From: CALAZP01 sp964410725
Lineage (GTDB): Bacteria; Bacteroidota; Bacteroidia; Chitinophagales; Saprospiraceae
NCBI GenBank assembly: GCA_964410725.1
Contig: CAYPID010000012.1
Span: 1-55,481 of the forward strand
Length of the DNA stretch: 55,481 nt
Direction of reading: 5' to 3'
A program made the position numbers and the translations under genes. Position 1 is the first letter of the stretch; each line of letters opens with the position of its first letter. The notes beneath the pieces were generated by a model, which saw nothing but the letters and a program-made list of their open reading frames with translations, was not told the DNA's origin and did no database searches. Shown here in pieces: positions 45,034 through 54,454 of this stretch.

Positions 45034-46515
45034 ATGAAAAAACCAACCTTATCTATAAGCCAAATCATCAACATGAATGTTGGTTTTTTTGGCATCCAGT
45101 ATAGCTTTGGATTGCAACAAAGCGCAGTTAATCCGATTTATGATATGTTAGGGGCCATGCCAGATGAGATTCCGATTCTCAATCTGGCTGGGCCTATGAC
45201 TGGATTATTGATTCAACCGATTATTGGGGCACTGAGCGATAACACTTGGAGTCCCAAATTTGGACGAAGAAAACCCTACTTTTTTATAGGGGCTTTGTTT
45301 TGTAGCATTACCCTTTTCCTTTATCCATTCAGTAGTTCCCTTTGGATGGCGGCCGGATTGCTGTGGGTATTAGATGCGGCCAATAATACCGCCATGGAAC
45401 CGTATCGAGCTTTAATTGCCGATAAATTACCTAAAGAACAGTTTGGCATCGGCTACCTCTCTCAAAGTTTCTTTACCGGGTTAGGTATTACCCTGGCTAA
45501 TATATCCTTATTTGCTTTTCAAAAATTTGTGCCCGGCACTATGGGTTCCCTGCCAATATGGGTCTATGCTTCTTTTTTTTTGGGAACGGTATGTTCTATT
45601 GGATCGGTTTTGTGGAGTATGTCCAAAACGGATGAGATCCCACCTTCAGAGGAAGAATTGGTCAACTTAAGAGAGAAAAATAAAGATCTGCCTCATCCAG
45701 CTGTTCAATTTTTCCTTTCGATTATTACCTCTTTAATTGCCTATACCGTTTTTGCACTTTTGATAATCCCCTCCCTTTTCAAAAAAGGACTTTTAAAATT
45801 AATCCTTCGGAAAATGGAGGAAACCTCCTGGACTAGAGTGGCCTTTGCTCAAAATATTGAAATTGTTAATGCGATCTTTTATATGCCTAAAATTATGTGG
45901 AAACTCGCATTGGTCTATCTTTTTCAATGGTATGCCTTATTTTGCTATTGGCAAAATGCCGCTAAAAGTATTGCTTTATCCGTATGGGATACCACCCCTA
46001 TGAGCAATAAGGGCTTATTTGAAGAAGCCGTAGGATGGGCGGGTTTAGTGAATGGATGGTATAATATAGTTACCTTTTTGTCTGCCTTTCTTTTAGTCGG
46101 ATGGGCTAAGAAGTACAGTCCAAGAAACGTGCACTTTTACTGCCTGCTCCTTGCGGGAATAGGATTATTATTTTTCCCTTTTATCGATAATAAATTCTTG
46201 CTATTCGTTCCAATGACTGGATTTGGGATTGCCTGGGCTTCGATGATGGGGGTTCCTTATTTAATGGTAGTGAATGATATACCTAAAGAGCGTTACGGGG
46301 TATATATGGGGATCATAAACATGATGATTGTGATTCCTATGATACTGCAAACTATAACCTTTGGTTTTATCTCCAGAAATTTTCTGGGAAATGATCCAAG
46401 AATGGCAATTGTATTTGGGGGTATTCTTCTCCTCATAGCTGGTTTGACTACCCTAACTATGAAGAAAGATAATCCTGAGGCTGAAGATTCACTCACCTTA
46501 GCGGGTGGTCACTAA
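45034..46515 (+). CDS. SLC45-type MFS sugar transporter
   Basis: This 493-residue inner-membrane protein is an MFS transporter of the GPH/SLC45 kind. The signature region GPMTGLLIQPIIGALSDNTW followed by GRRKPYFFIGALFC is characteristic of SLC45 and plant sucrose transporters. About 12 hydrophobic helices are seen. The next gene, 14 bp away, encodes a GH13 enzyme of the amylosucrase kind. This pairing suggests proton-coupled sucrose (or maltose-like) uptake followed by intracellular cleavage. The sugar is inferred from the neighbour. Confidence 0.9.
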   Translation: MKKPTLSISQIINMNVGFFGIQYSFGLQQSAVNPIYDMLGAMPDEIPILNLAGPMTGLLIQPIIGALSDNTWSPKFGRRKPYFFIGALFCSITLFLYPFSSSLWMAAGLLWVLDAANNTAMEPYRALIADKLPKEQFGIGYLSQSFFTGLGITLANISLFAFQKFVPGTMGSLPIWVYASFFLGTVCSIGSVLWSMSKTDEIPPSEEELVNLREKNKDLPHPAVQFFLSIITSLIAYTVFALLIIPSLFKKGLLKLILRKMEETSWTRVAFAQNIEIVNAIFYMPKIMWKLALVYLFQWYALFCYWQNAAKSIALSVWDTTPMSNKGLFEEAVGWAGLVNGWYNIVTFLSAFLLVGWAKKYSPRNVHFYCLLLAGIGLLFFPFIDNKFLLFVPMTGFGIAWASMMGVPYLMVVNDIPKERYGVYMGIINMMIVIPMILQTITFGFISRNFLGNDPRMAIVFGGILLLIAGLTTLTMKKDNPEAEDSLTLAGGH

Positions 46516-46529
46516 ATATTTGGCGCAGT

Positions 46530-48455
46530 ATGGATGGAATTGCATTCTACAGGGAGGTGGCTGAAGCGGTATATCGCCAAAATGCCTCTACAGTTGATTT
46601 AAAGTTTAAAATGGAATGGGAAACTAAAATTCCCGATTTTATTTCTCTTTTCGACCAGTTGTATGGAGGATTAGAAAATAAAGGCGATTTATTCGGTAAA
46701 CTACTAGAGGTTGTTTTTGAGGCGAAAGCCCAACGACCTCAAAAGTGGCAAGATCGCGATCGACAAAAAGCTCAATTAGGCAATTGGTTTGCCGATCATC
46801 GCTTGGTGGGTATGAGTATGTATGTGGATCGATTTGCAGGTCAACTAAAGAATATTCCTACACATTTGGGTTATTTAGAACATTTGGGAGTTAACTTTTT
46901 ACACTTAATGCCTTTGTTTGAAAGTCCGCCTCACGAAAGCGATGGAGGTTATGCGGTATCGAATTTTAGGAAGGTCGATGCCAAGTTTGGAAATTTGAAG
47001 GACCTAAAAGAGTTAATTGATCGACTAGGAGAACGGGAGATGTATCTTATGTTGGATATCGTCCTTAACCATACTTCCCATCATCACGAATGGGCCCAAA
47101 AAGCCAGACAAGGAGATTCCTACTATCAGAAGTTCTTTTATTTTCTGGATTCAAAAGAGGAAGTTGAAGCCTACGAAGCCCACATGCCTGATGTTTTTCC
47201 CGAAAGTGCACCTGGAAGTTTTACTTATTTACCCGAGCTTCAAAAATGGGTCATGACGGTTTTTCATCAGTACCAATGGGATTTGAATTATTCCAATCCT
47301 TTGGTATTGGCTGCTATGTTAGAGCATATTTTCTTTTATGCGAATTTGGGGGTAGATGTACTCAGGTTAGATGCCCCTGCATTCATTTGGAAGGAAAAGG
47401 GGACTAGTGGTCAAAATTTACCTGAAGCTCATCAAATTTTACAATTAATCAGAGTGGGCGTAGATTTGGTTGCTCCAGGCATGGCCTTGCTGGGGGAAGC
47501 CATTGTTGCACCAAAAGACATTATGAAATATTTTGGTGAAGGATCCTACCGGGGTAGGGAGTGCCATTTTGCCTACAATGCTACCCAAATGGCGCTGCAA
47601 TGGGATATGTTGGCTACGGGAGAAACCCAAGTAATGCTGGAAGCACAGGAAGTTTTAGGGGGCAAACCTCCGGAGGCATCTTGGATTACTTATACGCGCT
47701 GTCACGATGATATCGGTTTGGGCTATGAAGATGACTCCATCAAAAAGGCGGGAAAGGATCCCTATCTACATCGACAATATTTAAAAGAATACTATTCAGG
47801 TATTTTCCCTGGAAGTCCTTCCAAAGGCGCTCTATTTTCTGTAAATCCTAAAACGGGTGACGCCAGAATCAGTGGAAGTTTGGCAGCACTTTGTGGATTA
47901 GAGAAAGCCATTCAGGAACACGATTATTCCGGAGTACAAACGGCCATTGATAAAATTATTCTCATGCAGGCCCATTCCTTCTTTATCGGTGGTTTGCCTA
48001 TGCTCTTCTATGGAGATGAGGTGGGATACACTAACGATTATTCTTACCTTAAGGACTCTTCGAAAAATTACGACAATCGGTGGATGCATCGACCGGTCAT
48101 CAATTGGGAAAAAAACAAATTAGCAGGATTGACTGGGACTATAGAAAACCAGCTTTTTTTGAAGACCCAACAACTGATTGAAATCAGGAAAGCTCATCCC
48201 GTTTTCCAAGACTGTAGTAATATTCAATGGCATCATCATTTATCTAATGGGATTGCAGGATTCCAAAGATATAAAGCTGAAAAGAGGGTCGATTGCTTGT
48301 TTAATTTTACCGCTGAACCAAAGATGATCCAACTCGAATCTATTATTGATTATTCTTCCCAATTATTGGATTTGTGGTCCAACACCCTATACCCAACTAA
48401 TCAGTCTATTTCCCTGCCTTCTTTTTCGTTTTTATTATTGATTTCATCGAAATAA
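46530..48455 (+). CDS. GH13 amylosucrase / sucrose hydrolase-like enzyme
   Basis: This 641-residue cytoplasmic protein is a GH13 enzyme of the amylosucrase subfamily. Its long helical N-terminus (1-90), the FADHRLVGMSMYVDRFAG segment and the B-prime-like insertions match. The catalytic triad is visible: nucleophile Asp281 in VDVLRLDAPAF, acid/base Glu323 in LLGEAIVAP and Asp393 in TYTRCHDDIG. An amylosucrase would transfer glucose from sucrose to glucan, and a sucrose hydrolase would release glucose and fructose; the two are hard to separate by eye. It follows the SLC45-type transporter gene by 14 bp. Confidence 0.9.
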   Translation: MDGIAFYREVAEAVYRQNASTVDLKFKMEWETKIPDFISLFDQLYGGLENKGDLFGKLLEVVFEAKAQRPQKWQDRDRQKAQLGNWFADHRLVGMSMYVDRFAGQLKNIPTHLGYLEHLGVNFLHLMPLFESPPHESDGGYAVSNFRKVDAKFGNLKDLKELIDRLGEREMYLMLDIVLNHTSHHHEWAQKARQGDSYYQKFFYFLDSKEEVEAYEAHMPDVFPESAPGSFTYLPELQKWVMTVFHQYQWDLNYSNPLVLAAMLEHIFFYANLGVDVLRLDAPAFIWKEKGTSGQNLPEAHQILQLIRVGVDLVAPGMALLGEAIVAPKDIMKYFGEGSYRGRECHFAYNATQMALQWDMLATGETQVMLEAQEVLGGKPPEASWITYTRCHDDIGLGYEDDSIKKAGKDPYLHRQYLKEYYSGIFPGSPSKGALFSVNPKTGDARISGSLAALCGLEKAIQEHDYSGVQTAIDKIILMQAHSFFIGGLPMLFYGDEVGYTNDYSYLKDSSKNYDNRWMHRPVINWEKNKLAGLTGTIENQLFLKTQQLIEIRKAHPVFQDCSNIQWHHHLSNGIAGFQRYKAEKRVDCLFNFTAEPKMIQLESIIDYSSQLLDLWSNTLYPTNQSISLPSFSFLLLISSK

Positions 48456-48496
48456 ATAGAGGATAATGTTAATTTAAGGTAGATTAAAGAAAAAAA

Positions 48497-49465
48497 ATGA
48501 AAGAAAGCACCGTCCGGTCCTGTAGAAATTGTACTACAGAATTTACTGGAAACTTCTGTCCTCAATGTGGCCAATCCACTAAGGATTATGAAAGGCCATT
48601 GCTTTCCTTAGTCAGAGATTTGTTGACCGATGTCTTTTCTTTTGATACCCGGTTTTGGAAGACCATATTAGCGACATTTTTTATGCCTTCACAACTCATT
48701 ACGAATTATGTGGAAGGTAAGAATGTCCGATACATGCCCCCCTTTAGGCTCTATTTATTTGTGAGTTTTATCTTTTTCATTTTACTCAATGTAGTGACCA
48801 GTCGGTTTTTTCAAACCAATGGCGCCATTGGAGGACAATTGGGAAAAGCAGCCTCAGTACTTGATTCTATGCAACATCAAGCTAATGCAGATAGTCTGAT
48901 CAAGGAAATTAACCAAAATATTGGTGAGGAAATACTTTTAAATTCAGATTCTTTGGCACCAATTATTTTAGATAGCAGTAAAAATTCAGATGGCATCCAT
49001 TTAAGTATTGGTAATACCCAAAGGGACATTAGCTCGGAAGAATTGGTCAATAGATTCAACAACATTGCCCAGAATCCTTCAGCTTATTTTGAAAAATTCT
49101 CCAACTATATATCATGGTCATTATTCTTTTTAATGCCCATATTAGGCTTTATTTTTTGGCTTTTTTTCCGAAGGAATAAAAAATTCTATATTTCTCATTT
49201 CCTGTTTGCCTTAAACCAACATACGGTGCTATTCTTCTTGGCCTCCGTGGTGATGGCGTTGCATTTAATTTGGCCGCAGCAAACCAATCAAAGTTTTTGG
49301 AGCCTTTTCCTATTACTGCCTATTATGACTTACCTCGGCGCAGTCCAATTATTTGGCTACGGTTGGATTAGAACGATTTTCAAACTAATATTTACTGGGT
49401 TTTTATACAGTATCCTTATATTAATAGTTTCAGGGACCATTTTAATCATTGCATTTTTTACTTAA
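48497..49465 (+). CDS. DUF3667 membrane protein with zinc ribbon
   Basis: This 322-residue protein starts with a zinc-ribbon, CRNCTTEFTGNFCPQCGQS, followed by PLLSLVRDLLTDVFSFDTRF and FFMPSQLITNYVEGKNVRYMPPFRLYLFVS, the DUF3667 hallmark (each shown in part). About four or five membrane helices lie at about 90-110 and 205-320. The middle (120-200) is soluble. The function is unknown. It ends 2 bp before the PLP decarboxylase gene, so they are probably co-transcribed. Confidence 0.87.
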   Translation: MKESTVRSCRNCTTEFTGNFCPQCGQSTKDYERPLLSLVRDLLTDVFSFDTRFWKTILATFFMPSQLITNYVEGKNVRYMPPFRLYLFVSFIFFILLNVVTSRFFQTNGAIGGQLGKAASVLDSMQHQANADSLIKEINQNIGEEILLNSDSLAPIILDSSKNSDGIHLSIGNTQRDISSEELVNRFNNIAQNPSAYFEKFSNYISWSLFFLMPILGFIFWLFFRRNKKFYISHFLFALNQHTVLFFLASVVMALHLIWPQQTNQSFWSLFLLLPIMTYLGAVQLFGYGWIRTIFKLIFTGFLYSILILIVSGTILIIAFFT

Positions 49466-49467
49466 AT

Positions 49468-50853
49468 ATGGATTTTACAGCAGCAGAAAGAGCAGCCCTT
49501 TGGGAACAGGTGATTCAAAGTATCGAGCATCATTTCGAAAAGATTGGTAGCAGGGCAGTAGCTCCTCCACTTAATATTGACGAAATCAGATCCTTTATAA
49601 AGGTAGAAGGGACGCCTTCGGCAAAAGAGGCCATTGACCACGTGGTCAATGGAATGACACAATACATGTTGCATACGACACACCCTGGGTATTTTGGTTT
49701 ATACAATCCTAAAGCCTCTTTTGCAGGAATATTAGGAGATACGCTTACCGCAGCTTTCAATCCCCAATTAGCGGCTTGGAGTCACTCTCCATTTGCTTTA
49801 GAAGTCGAACGATCCCTTTTGGTGGCTTTTGGGAAGCGATTTGGATATTCGGAGGATTCCATTGATGGGACCTTTTGTTCAGGTGGAGCTGAGGCCAACC
49901 ATACGGCCTTACTTTGTGCGTTAAATCATCGTTTTCCTCAGTATGCCTCTGATGGACTATTGGCCATTCAAAAGCCTGTAGCGGTTTACTGCTCAGCTCA
50001 AGTGCATCATTCTATTACCAAAGCTGCAGGGGTCTGTGGATTGGGGTATCAATCCGTACGAGAAATTCCAACTATTGATTTGGAGATGGATATAGAGGCA
50101 CTTGAGAAGCAAATTGAAAAAGATCAAGCGGCTGGAATCGTTCCTTTGATGGTGGTGGCCACTATGGGAACTACCGGAACAGGGAATATCGATCCAATTG
50201 AAGAGATTCATTCATTGAAAGAAAAATATGGATTTTGGTTGCACGCGGATGGAGCATATGGAGGGGCATTAATAGTCAGTAAGACCTATCGCTCTTTGCT
50301 CAAAGGGATTGAACATTCAGATTCAATCACTTTTGATGCCCATAAATGGTTATCAGTCCCTATGGGAGGTAGTTTATTCATTACGAGGCATCCTGATATT
50401 TTGAGTCAAACTTTCAGTATAACAGCAGATTATATGCCGAAAGAAGCGCAGCAATTAGGAGTGGTAGACCCCTTCGCTCATAGTTTGCAGTGGTCCCGGC
50501 GTTTCATAGGATTAAAACTCTATATGGCGTTACTATTTTATGGTTGGGAGGGTTTTGAGCAGTTGGTAGATGGGCAAATTGCCAAAGGTAAAATGTTACG
50601 CGAAAAGTTGGTAGCTAAAGGTTGGACCTTATATAATCAAACGGATCTTCCGGTGATTACCTTTGGGAATACTTCCCTAGAAGAAGACTCCAATAAGGCA
50701 TTGGAATTGGTCCAAAAAGTAATTCATAAGGGAAACGCCTGGATTTCTGTTTACCGCACCAATGGGGTAAATGCCTTGAGAGCTTGTATTACGAATTACG
50801 ATACTTCAGAGCGGGAAATGGATCAATTATTAGCCGACTTAATAGAAGCATAA
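49468..50853 (+). CDS. PLP-dependent group II decarboxylase-like enzyme
   Basis: This 461-residue cytoplasmic enzyme is a fold-type I PLP protein of the aromatic-amino-acid/glutamate decarboxylase group. The PLP Lys lies in TFDAHKWLSVPMGG. Other motifs are CSGGAEANHTAL, HADGAYGGAL with the PLP-pairing Asp, and TADYMPKEAQQLG near the C-terminal active-site loop. The substrate could be an aromatic amino acid, glutamate, diaminobutyrate or tryptophan; I cannot choose. Its stop overlaps the next ATG (TAATG). Confidence 0.88.
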   Translation: MDFTAAERAALWEQVIQSIEHHFEKIGSRAVAPPLNIDEIRSFIKVEGTPSAKEAIDHVVNGMTQYMLHTTHPGYFGLYNPKASFAGILGDTLTAAFNPQLAAWSHSPFALEVERSLLVAFGKRFGYSEDSIDGTFCSGGAEANHTALLCALNHRFPQYASDGLLAIQKPVAVYCSAQVHHSITKAAGVCGLGYQSVREIPTIDLEMDIEALEKQIEKDQAAGIVPLMVVATMGTTGTGNIDPIEEIHSLKEKYGFWLHADGAYGGALIVSKTYRSLLKGIEHSDSITFDAHKWLSVPMGGSLFITRHPDILSQTFSITADYMPKEAQQLGVVDPFAHSLQWSRRFIGLKLYMALLFYGWEGFEQLVDGQIAKGKMLREKLVAKGWTLYNQTDLPVITFGNTSLEEDSNKALELVQKVIHKGNAWISVYRTNGVNALRACITNYDTSEREMDQLLADLIEA

Positions 50854-51779
50854 TGAAAATAAAATTAGCAATATTGGCGATTTGTTTAATTCGTTTCAAT
50901 GGGGAATTAATCAGCCAGCATGCCCAAGTTTTACCAATTTGGGGAGATCAAATGCCCAATTACCGGGCATCGGATGAAGAAGAGGTGAGGACTTTTGACG
51001 GTATTTTGAGAATTGCTAAAGTTCAAAAACCCACATTGGAAGTGTTCAGACCCTCCAATAGTTCAGCCTCTGATGCTGCTGTCATCATCTGTCCAGGTGG
51101 GGGGTACCGGATTTTAGCTTATGAATGGGAAGGGACTGATATCGCGAAGTGGTTCAACGCCAAGGGGGTAACTGCTTTTGTATTAAAGTATCGGTTGCCA
51201 GATGCAGCCTCGGTGGTCAATAGTTACGAAGTGCCATTACAAGACGCGCAAAGAGCCATTCGGTTAGTACGAAGCCAAGCGGAAGAGTGGGGGATTGATT
51301 CTAATAAAATTGGAATTATGGGATTTTCTGCAGGTGGGCATTTGGCCAGTACTGCAGGTACCCATTTCAACGACCCCAATACTTTTGCAGGTGATGAAAT
51401 TGATGACTTAAGTGCTCGACCCGATTTTATGATTTTAGGTTATCCAGTGATATCTATGCGGGAGGGGATTACCCACCAGGGATCGAAAACTTCCTTATTG
51501 GGGGATGTGCCTTCTGAGGAGATGGTTAGTAGGTTCTCTAATGAAATGAGGGTGACGGAACTGACTCCGCCTACTTTTTTATTTCATTCAGGAGATGACG
51601 GAGCGGTACCTGTCGCTAATAGTTTGCTGTTTTACGAAGCCTTGATTGCACATGGAGTTCCTACTGAAATGCACATTTATCCGTATGGGGGGCATGGGTA
51701 TGCTTTAGCTTGGAATAAAGCCCAATTGGAAAAATGGCCCGAACAGCTTTGGGCGTGGTTGAAGGAGCTAATACAATAA
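50853..51779 (+). CDS. Secreted alpha/beta hydrolase (BD-FAE / acetyl-xylan-esterase-like)
   Basis: This 308-residue protein starts with a signal peptide (LAILAICLIRFNGELIS), from the ATG at 50853 that overlaps the previous stop. It is an alpha/beta hydrolase with the oxyanion segment CPGGGYRILAYEWEG, nucleophile GFSAGGHLAS (GxSxG), a likely catalytic Asp in HSGDDGAVPV and His in PYGGHGYAL. Members deacetylate carbohydrates or hydrolyse small esters. It probably works in the periplasm. The UbiA gene starts 2 bp after its stop. Confidence 0.9.
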   Translation: MKIKLAILAICLIRFNGELISQHAQVLPIWGDQMPNYRASDEEEVRTFDGILRIAKVQKPTLEVFRPSNSSASDAAVIICPGGGYRILAYEWEGTDIAKWFNAKGVTAFVLKYRLPDAASVVNSYEVPLQDAQRAIRLVRSQAEEWGIDSNKIGIMGFSAGGHLASTAGTHFNDPNTFAGDEIDDLSARPDFMILGYPVISMREGITHQGSKTSLLGDVPSEEMVSRFSNEMRVTELTPPTFLFHSGDDGAVPVANSLLFYEALIAHGVPTEMHIYPYGGHGYALAWNKAQLEKWPEQLWAWLKELIQ

Positions 51780-51781
51780 CC

Positions 51782-52669
51782 ATGCGGGCTATCCTTCTTC
51801 ATTTAAGATTCCCTTTCAGCTTTTTTTTATTACCTGTCTTTTTATTTGCCTCCGTTTTCCATTATTCCCCTTTGTATTCTAAAGAGTGGTGGCTATTGTT
51901 GGCTATTTTACACTTTTTGGTTTACCCGGCTAGCAATGCTTACAACAGTTATATGGATCAGGATGAAGGCAGTATAGGGGGCTTGGAGTATCCGCCAGAA
52001 GCTACTAAGGGGCTCTTTTGGACAGCTAACTTTATGGATGTTGTGGCAGGACTATTAGCCGTGTTGTTTTTGGGTAATGCTACTGCAACAGTTTTGATAA
52101 TTTATATTCTCATCTCAAGAGCATACAGTTATAGAGGTATAAGATTGAAACAATACCCCGTAATAGGTTTCATTTCAGTGGCGCTGTTACAGGGGACTGG
52201 AGTTTATGCTATGGTAGCTTTTTTGGGAGGGTCAATCGGGGATATGGGACAATGGATTACTGGTGGTTTTTTGTCTTTTTTGATGATAGGAGCGGGATAT
52301 CCGCTAACTCAAATTTATCAACACCAAGCAGATGAAAAGGATGGGGTAATGACGTTGAGTCGATTGCTGGGTATCAAAGGAACTTTCATTTTTTCTAGTA
52401 TTTGTTTTGCGCTCTTGGGCATTGGGTGGCTGTGGTATTTTAAGGTTTATTTAGTGAATTTTTGGATGGGAAGTTGCATTATGGTAATTGCGTTAACACC
52501 CGTGTTCATTTATTTTGCTAATTGGATTAAAGTTGCTTGGAACGATCCGCAGGAGGCCTCTTTTAAGCGGACTATGAAGATGAATCACATTTCCAGTTGG
52601 TGCAGTAATATAGGTTTGACCCTATTATTTTTTATGGAAAATGAAGGGTTTTTGTGGGGAATTCATTAG
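51782..52669 (+). CDS. UbiA-family prenyltransferase
   Basis: This 295-residue inner-membrane protein, started at the ATG at 51782, has about eight hydrophobic helices and the two UbiA-family acidic motifs. The first is NAYNSYMDQDEG (Asn55-Ser-Tyr-Met-Asp59 and Asp61), and the second is HQADEKDGVMTLSRLLG. These bind the Mg-prenyl diphosphate. UbiA enzymes transfer prenyl groups to aromatic or other acceptors. The type III polyketide synthase at 54948, two genes downstream, may supply a resorcinol- or phenol-type acceptor. This is inferred from position only. Confidence 0.88.
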   Translation: MRAILLHLRFPFSFFLLPVFLFASVFHYSPLYSKEWWLLLAILHFLVYPASNAYNSYMDQDEGSIGGLEYPPEATKGLFWTANFMDVVAGLLAVLFLGNATATVLIIYILISRAYSYRGIRLKQYPVIGFISVALLQGTGVYAMVAFLGGSIGDMGQWITGGFLSFLMIGAGYPLTQIYQHQADEKDGVMTLSRLLGIKGTFIFSSICFALLGIGWLWYFKVYLVNFWMGSCIMVIALTPVFIYFANWIKVAWNDPQEASFKRTMKMNHISSWCSNIGLTLLFFMENEGFLWGIH

Positions 52670-52690
52670 TTTTAAGAAAATCCATTACCA

Positions 52691-54454
52691 ATGGGAGATG
52701 ATACAGTCAAGGCGGAAGAACCTACCAGGCAAGCGGTTTCTAGTGCAGATTCGGAATCTGTAGAAAGTTTAGCATCTGCGGCAATGGAAATGCCTGCCCG
52801 ATCCAGGAGTAATGCGATGTCGGAGGAGGGTACTCGTTCTAGGAGTAATGCGATGTCGGNNNNNNNNNNNNNNNNNNNNNNNNNNNNNNNNNNNNNNNNN
52901 NNNNNNNNNNNNNNNNNNNNNNNNNNNNNNNNNNNNNNNNNNNNNNNNNNNNNNNNNNNGGAGGGTACTCGTTCTAGGAGTAATGCGATGTCGGAGGGGG
53001 GTACTCGTTCCAGGAGTAATGCGATGTCGGAGGAATCAGATATGGTTGTTACTTTAGAAACTCTAGAAGAAGAAATGGGTGGGGTTCGGGAAGGAGAAAT
53101 CAGTCCTATACCATATATTGATGCGGGGCTTTTAAAAGAGATAGAGAAAAACAAGGGCCTTATTCGAATGGCAGCAGCTTCTAGTTCTATTCTAGCTTCA
53201 AATGATTTATGGCAAGATATAGAATCAGGAAAAACAACTGGGGAAAAAGCAGCTGGTTATGGTAATACACTTGGTGGTGTTGTTTCCACCTCAGTTTCCG
53301 GCATAGAGTACTTTGATGGAACTAGTGAAGAAACCGAAAATAGAATAATTGAAACAGGTGATGAAAACGCAGTTGCTGAACAAGCCTCTGGTCAAATTGT
53401 GGCTGCTGTTGGATCTTCAATTTCTCTTATTTTTTCCACGATAAAGGGAATTGCTAAAATGTACGAGGCCGCAGAGACAAAAGAAGGAATAAAAGCATTA
53501 GAAGGTTCAAGAGAATTTATTTATGCCATTAAATCTGGATTTGATTTGGCAAATAACATCATTAAATATACTTCAGGATTTGCAAATCCTATGGTTCTCT
53601 CGGTGATTCCAGGACTAAGTATCGCTATTTCGGCTTGCGATATTATAATTAACGCCTATAATTCTTTTAAAGCCAAATCTTCTGTTGAAGAAATGTCAGG
53701 TGTCTCAGAAAAATATAAAGCTCAACTTGTTTCGATTTTTGGTGATTTACCGGAAAAAGCACTTCCAGCGTTTTTTGGGAAAGAAAAAAGAGGGAAGATG
53801 GGGAGCAGAATAACTTATTTGAGGATTAAACCTGGTAAAATGGAAGAGTTAAATAAAATTGCTAATTCTCCTATAGAACAGGCAGAGGCAAATAGCCGTT
53901 TTAATTTGCCATCAAATGTTTCCTTTCAAGAATTTTATATGGCTATCAAAAGCTACGAATTGGGTAGCAAAATGGAGGAAATCAACCAAAAAAGAAAAGT
54001 TTTTGGAAACAGAAAGATAGCGAACTCTATTATAAAGATTTCGAGTGAAATAGCTTCTTTTTTTCCAGCAGATGGAGGAATAACTGCTTTAGCGCTCAAA
54101 GGAGTGGCAGCAGGTACAGATGGTGCATTTAGTGCTTCTAAATTCATACAAAGTAAGGTTAGAGATAAAGGATGGTTAGGGGGAAATAAGAATCGGTCTA
54201 GTAAAAATAAAGAAAAAGAATATATAAATCACACCAAGACAATCTATATGTTATTAAAGGCTGAAGAGGTTGATGATTCTTTAATTAATAATATTTATAG
54301 TGAAAAAATAGATAGATTAAAAGGTGTTGAATCCATAATTAAGGCTACTGGGGTATCTACGGAAGTCTTGTATAAAACCAACTACTCTAATAAAAAGGAA
54401 GTAAAAGGTCAAATTAGTCTTTTAGTTAAAAGCATGAAATCAGGAAGAGGATGA
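52691..54454 (+). CDS. Repeat protein with hydrophobic helical body, possible effector
   Basis: I do not recognise the family with certainty. The N-terminus (about 1-35) is acidic and disordered; then come 12-residue repeats (RSRSNAMSEEGT), visible four times, split by a 100-N gap. The body after residue ~117 is helical, with Gly/Ala-rich hydrophobic stretches (about 233-256 and 297-322, e.g. IPGLSIAISACDIIINAY) and a basic C-terminus. There is no signal peptide. From memory, the body recalls the membrane-like regions of proteins carried by extracellular contractile injection systems, but that is weak. True length is unknown because of the gap. The next gene overlaps it by 4 bp (ATGA). Confidence 0.7.
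   Translation: MGDDTVKAEEPTRQAVSSADSESVESLASAAMEMPARSRSNAMSEEGTRSRSNAMSXXXXXXXXXXXXXXXXXXXXXXXXXXXXXXXXXXEGTRSRSNAMSEGGTRSRSNAMSEESDMVVTLETLEEEMGGVREGEISPIPYIDAGLLKEIEKNKGLIRMAAASSSILASNDLWQDIESGKTTGEKAAGYGNTLGGVVSTSVSGIEYFDGTSEETENRIIETGDENAVAEQASGQIVAAVGSSISLIFSTIKGIAKMYEAAETKEGIKALEGSREFIYAIKSGFDLANNIIKYTSGFANPMVLSVIPGLSIAISACDIIINAYNSFKAKSSVEEMSGVSEKYKAQLVSIFGDLPEKALPAFFGKEKRGKMGSRITYLRIKPGKMEELNKIANSPIEQAEANSRFNLPSNVSFQEFYMAIKSYELGSKMEEINQKRKVFGNRKIANSIIKISSEIASFFPADGGITALALKGVAAGTDGAFSASKFIQSKVRDKGWLGGNKNRSSKNKEKEYINHTKTIYMLLKAEEVDDSLINNIYSEKIDRLKGVESIIKATGVSTEVLYKTNYSNKKEVKGQISLLVKSMKSGRG
52799..53041 (+). repeat. In-frame 36-bp minisatellite, interrupted by the gap
   Basis: Copies of a 36-bp unit encode RSRSNAMSEEGT or close variants. 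Visible copies begin at 52799, 52835 (cut by the gap), 52970 and 53006, with a partial copy at 52960-52969. Third-position changes occur between copies (CGATCC, CGTTCT and CGTTCC). The unit length divisible by three keeps the frame whatever the copy number. Confidence 0.92.
52860..52959. other. Assembly gap of 100 N within the repeat
   Basis: Exactly 100 N, the conventional placeholder for a gap of unknown size, lie within the 36-bp tandem repeat. The assembler probably could not resolve the array. The true number of repeats is unknown. Confidence 0.95.

Noticed and set aside
52799..53041. CRISPR array
   Set aside because: The 36-bp units are directly joined without spacers, lie in an open coding frame and show third-position changes. 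No cas genes are near.
52672..53154. Reading frame on the minus strand through the repeat and gap
   Set aside because: It is open only because the repeat has no stops on either strand and the N run hides any stop. The plus-strand gene continues far beyond and has its own overlapping partner.
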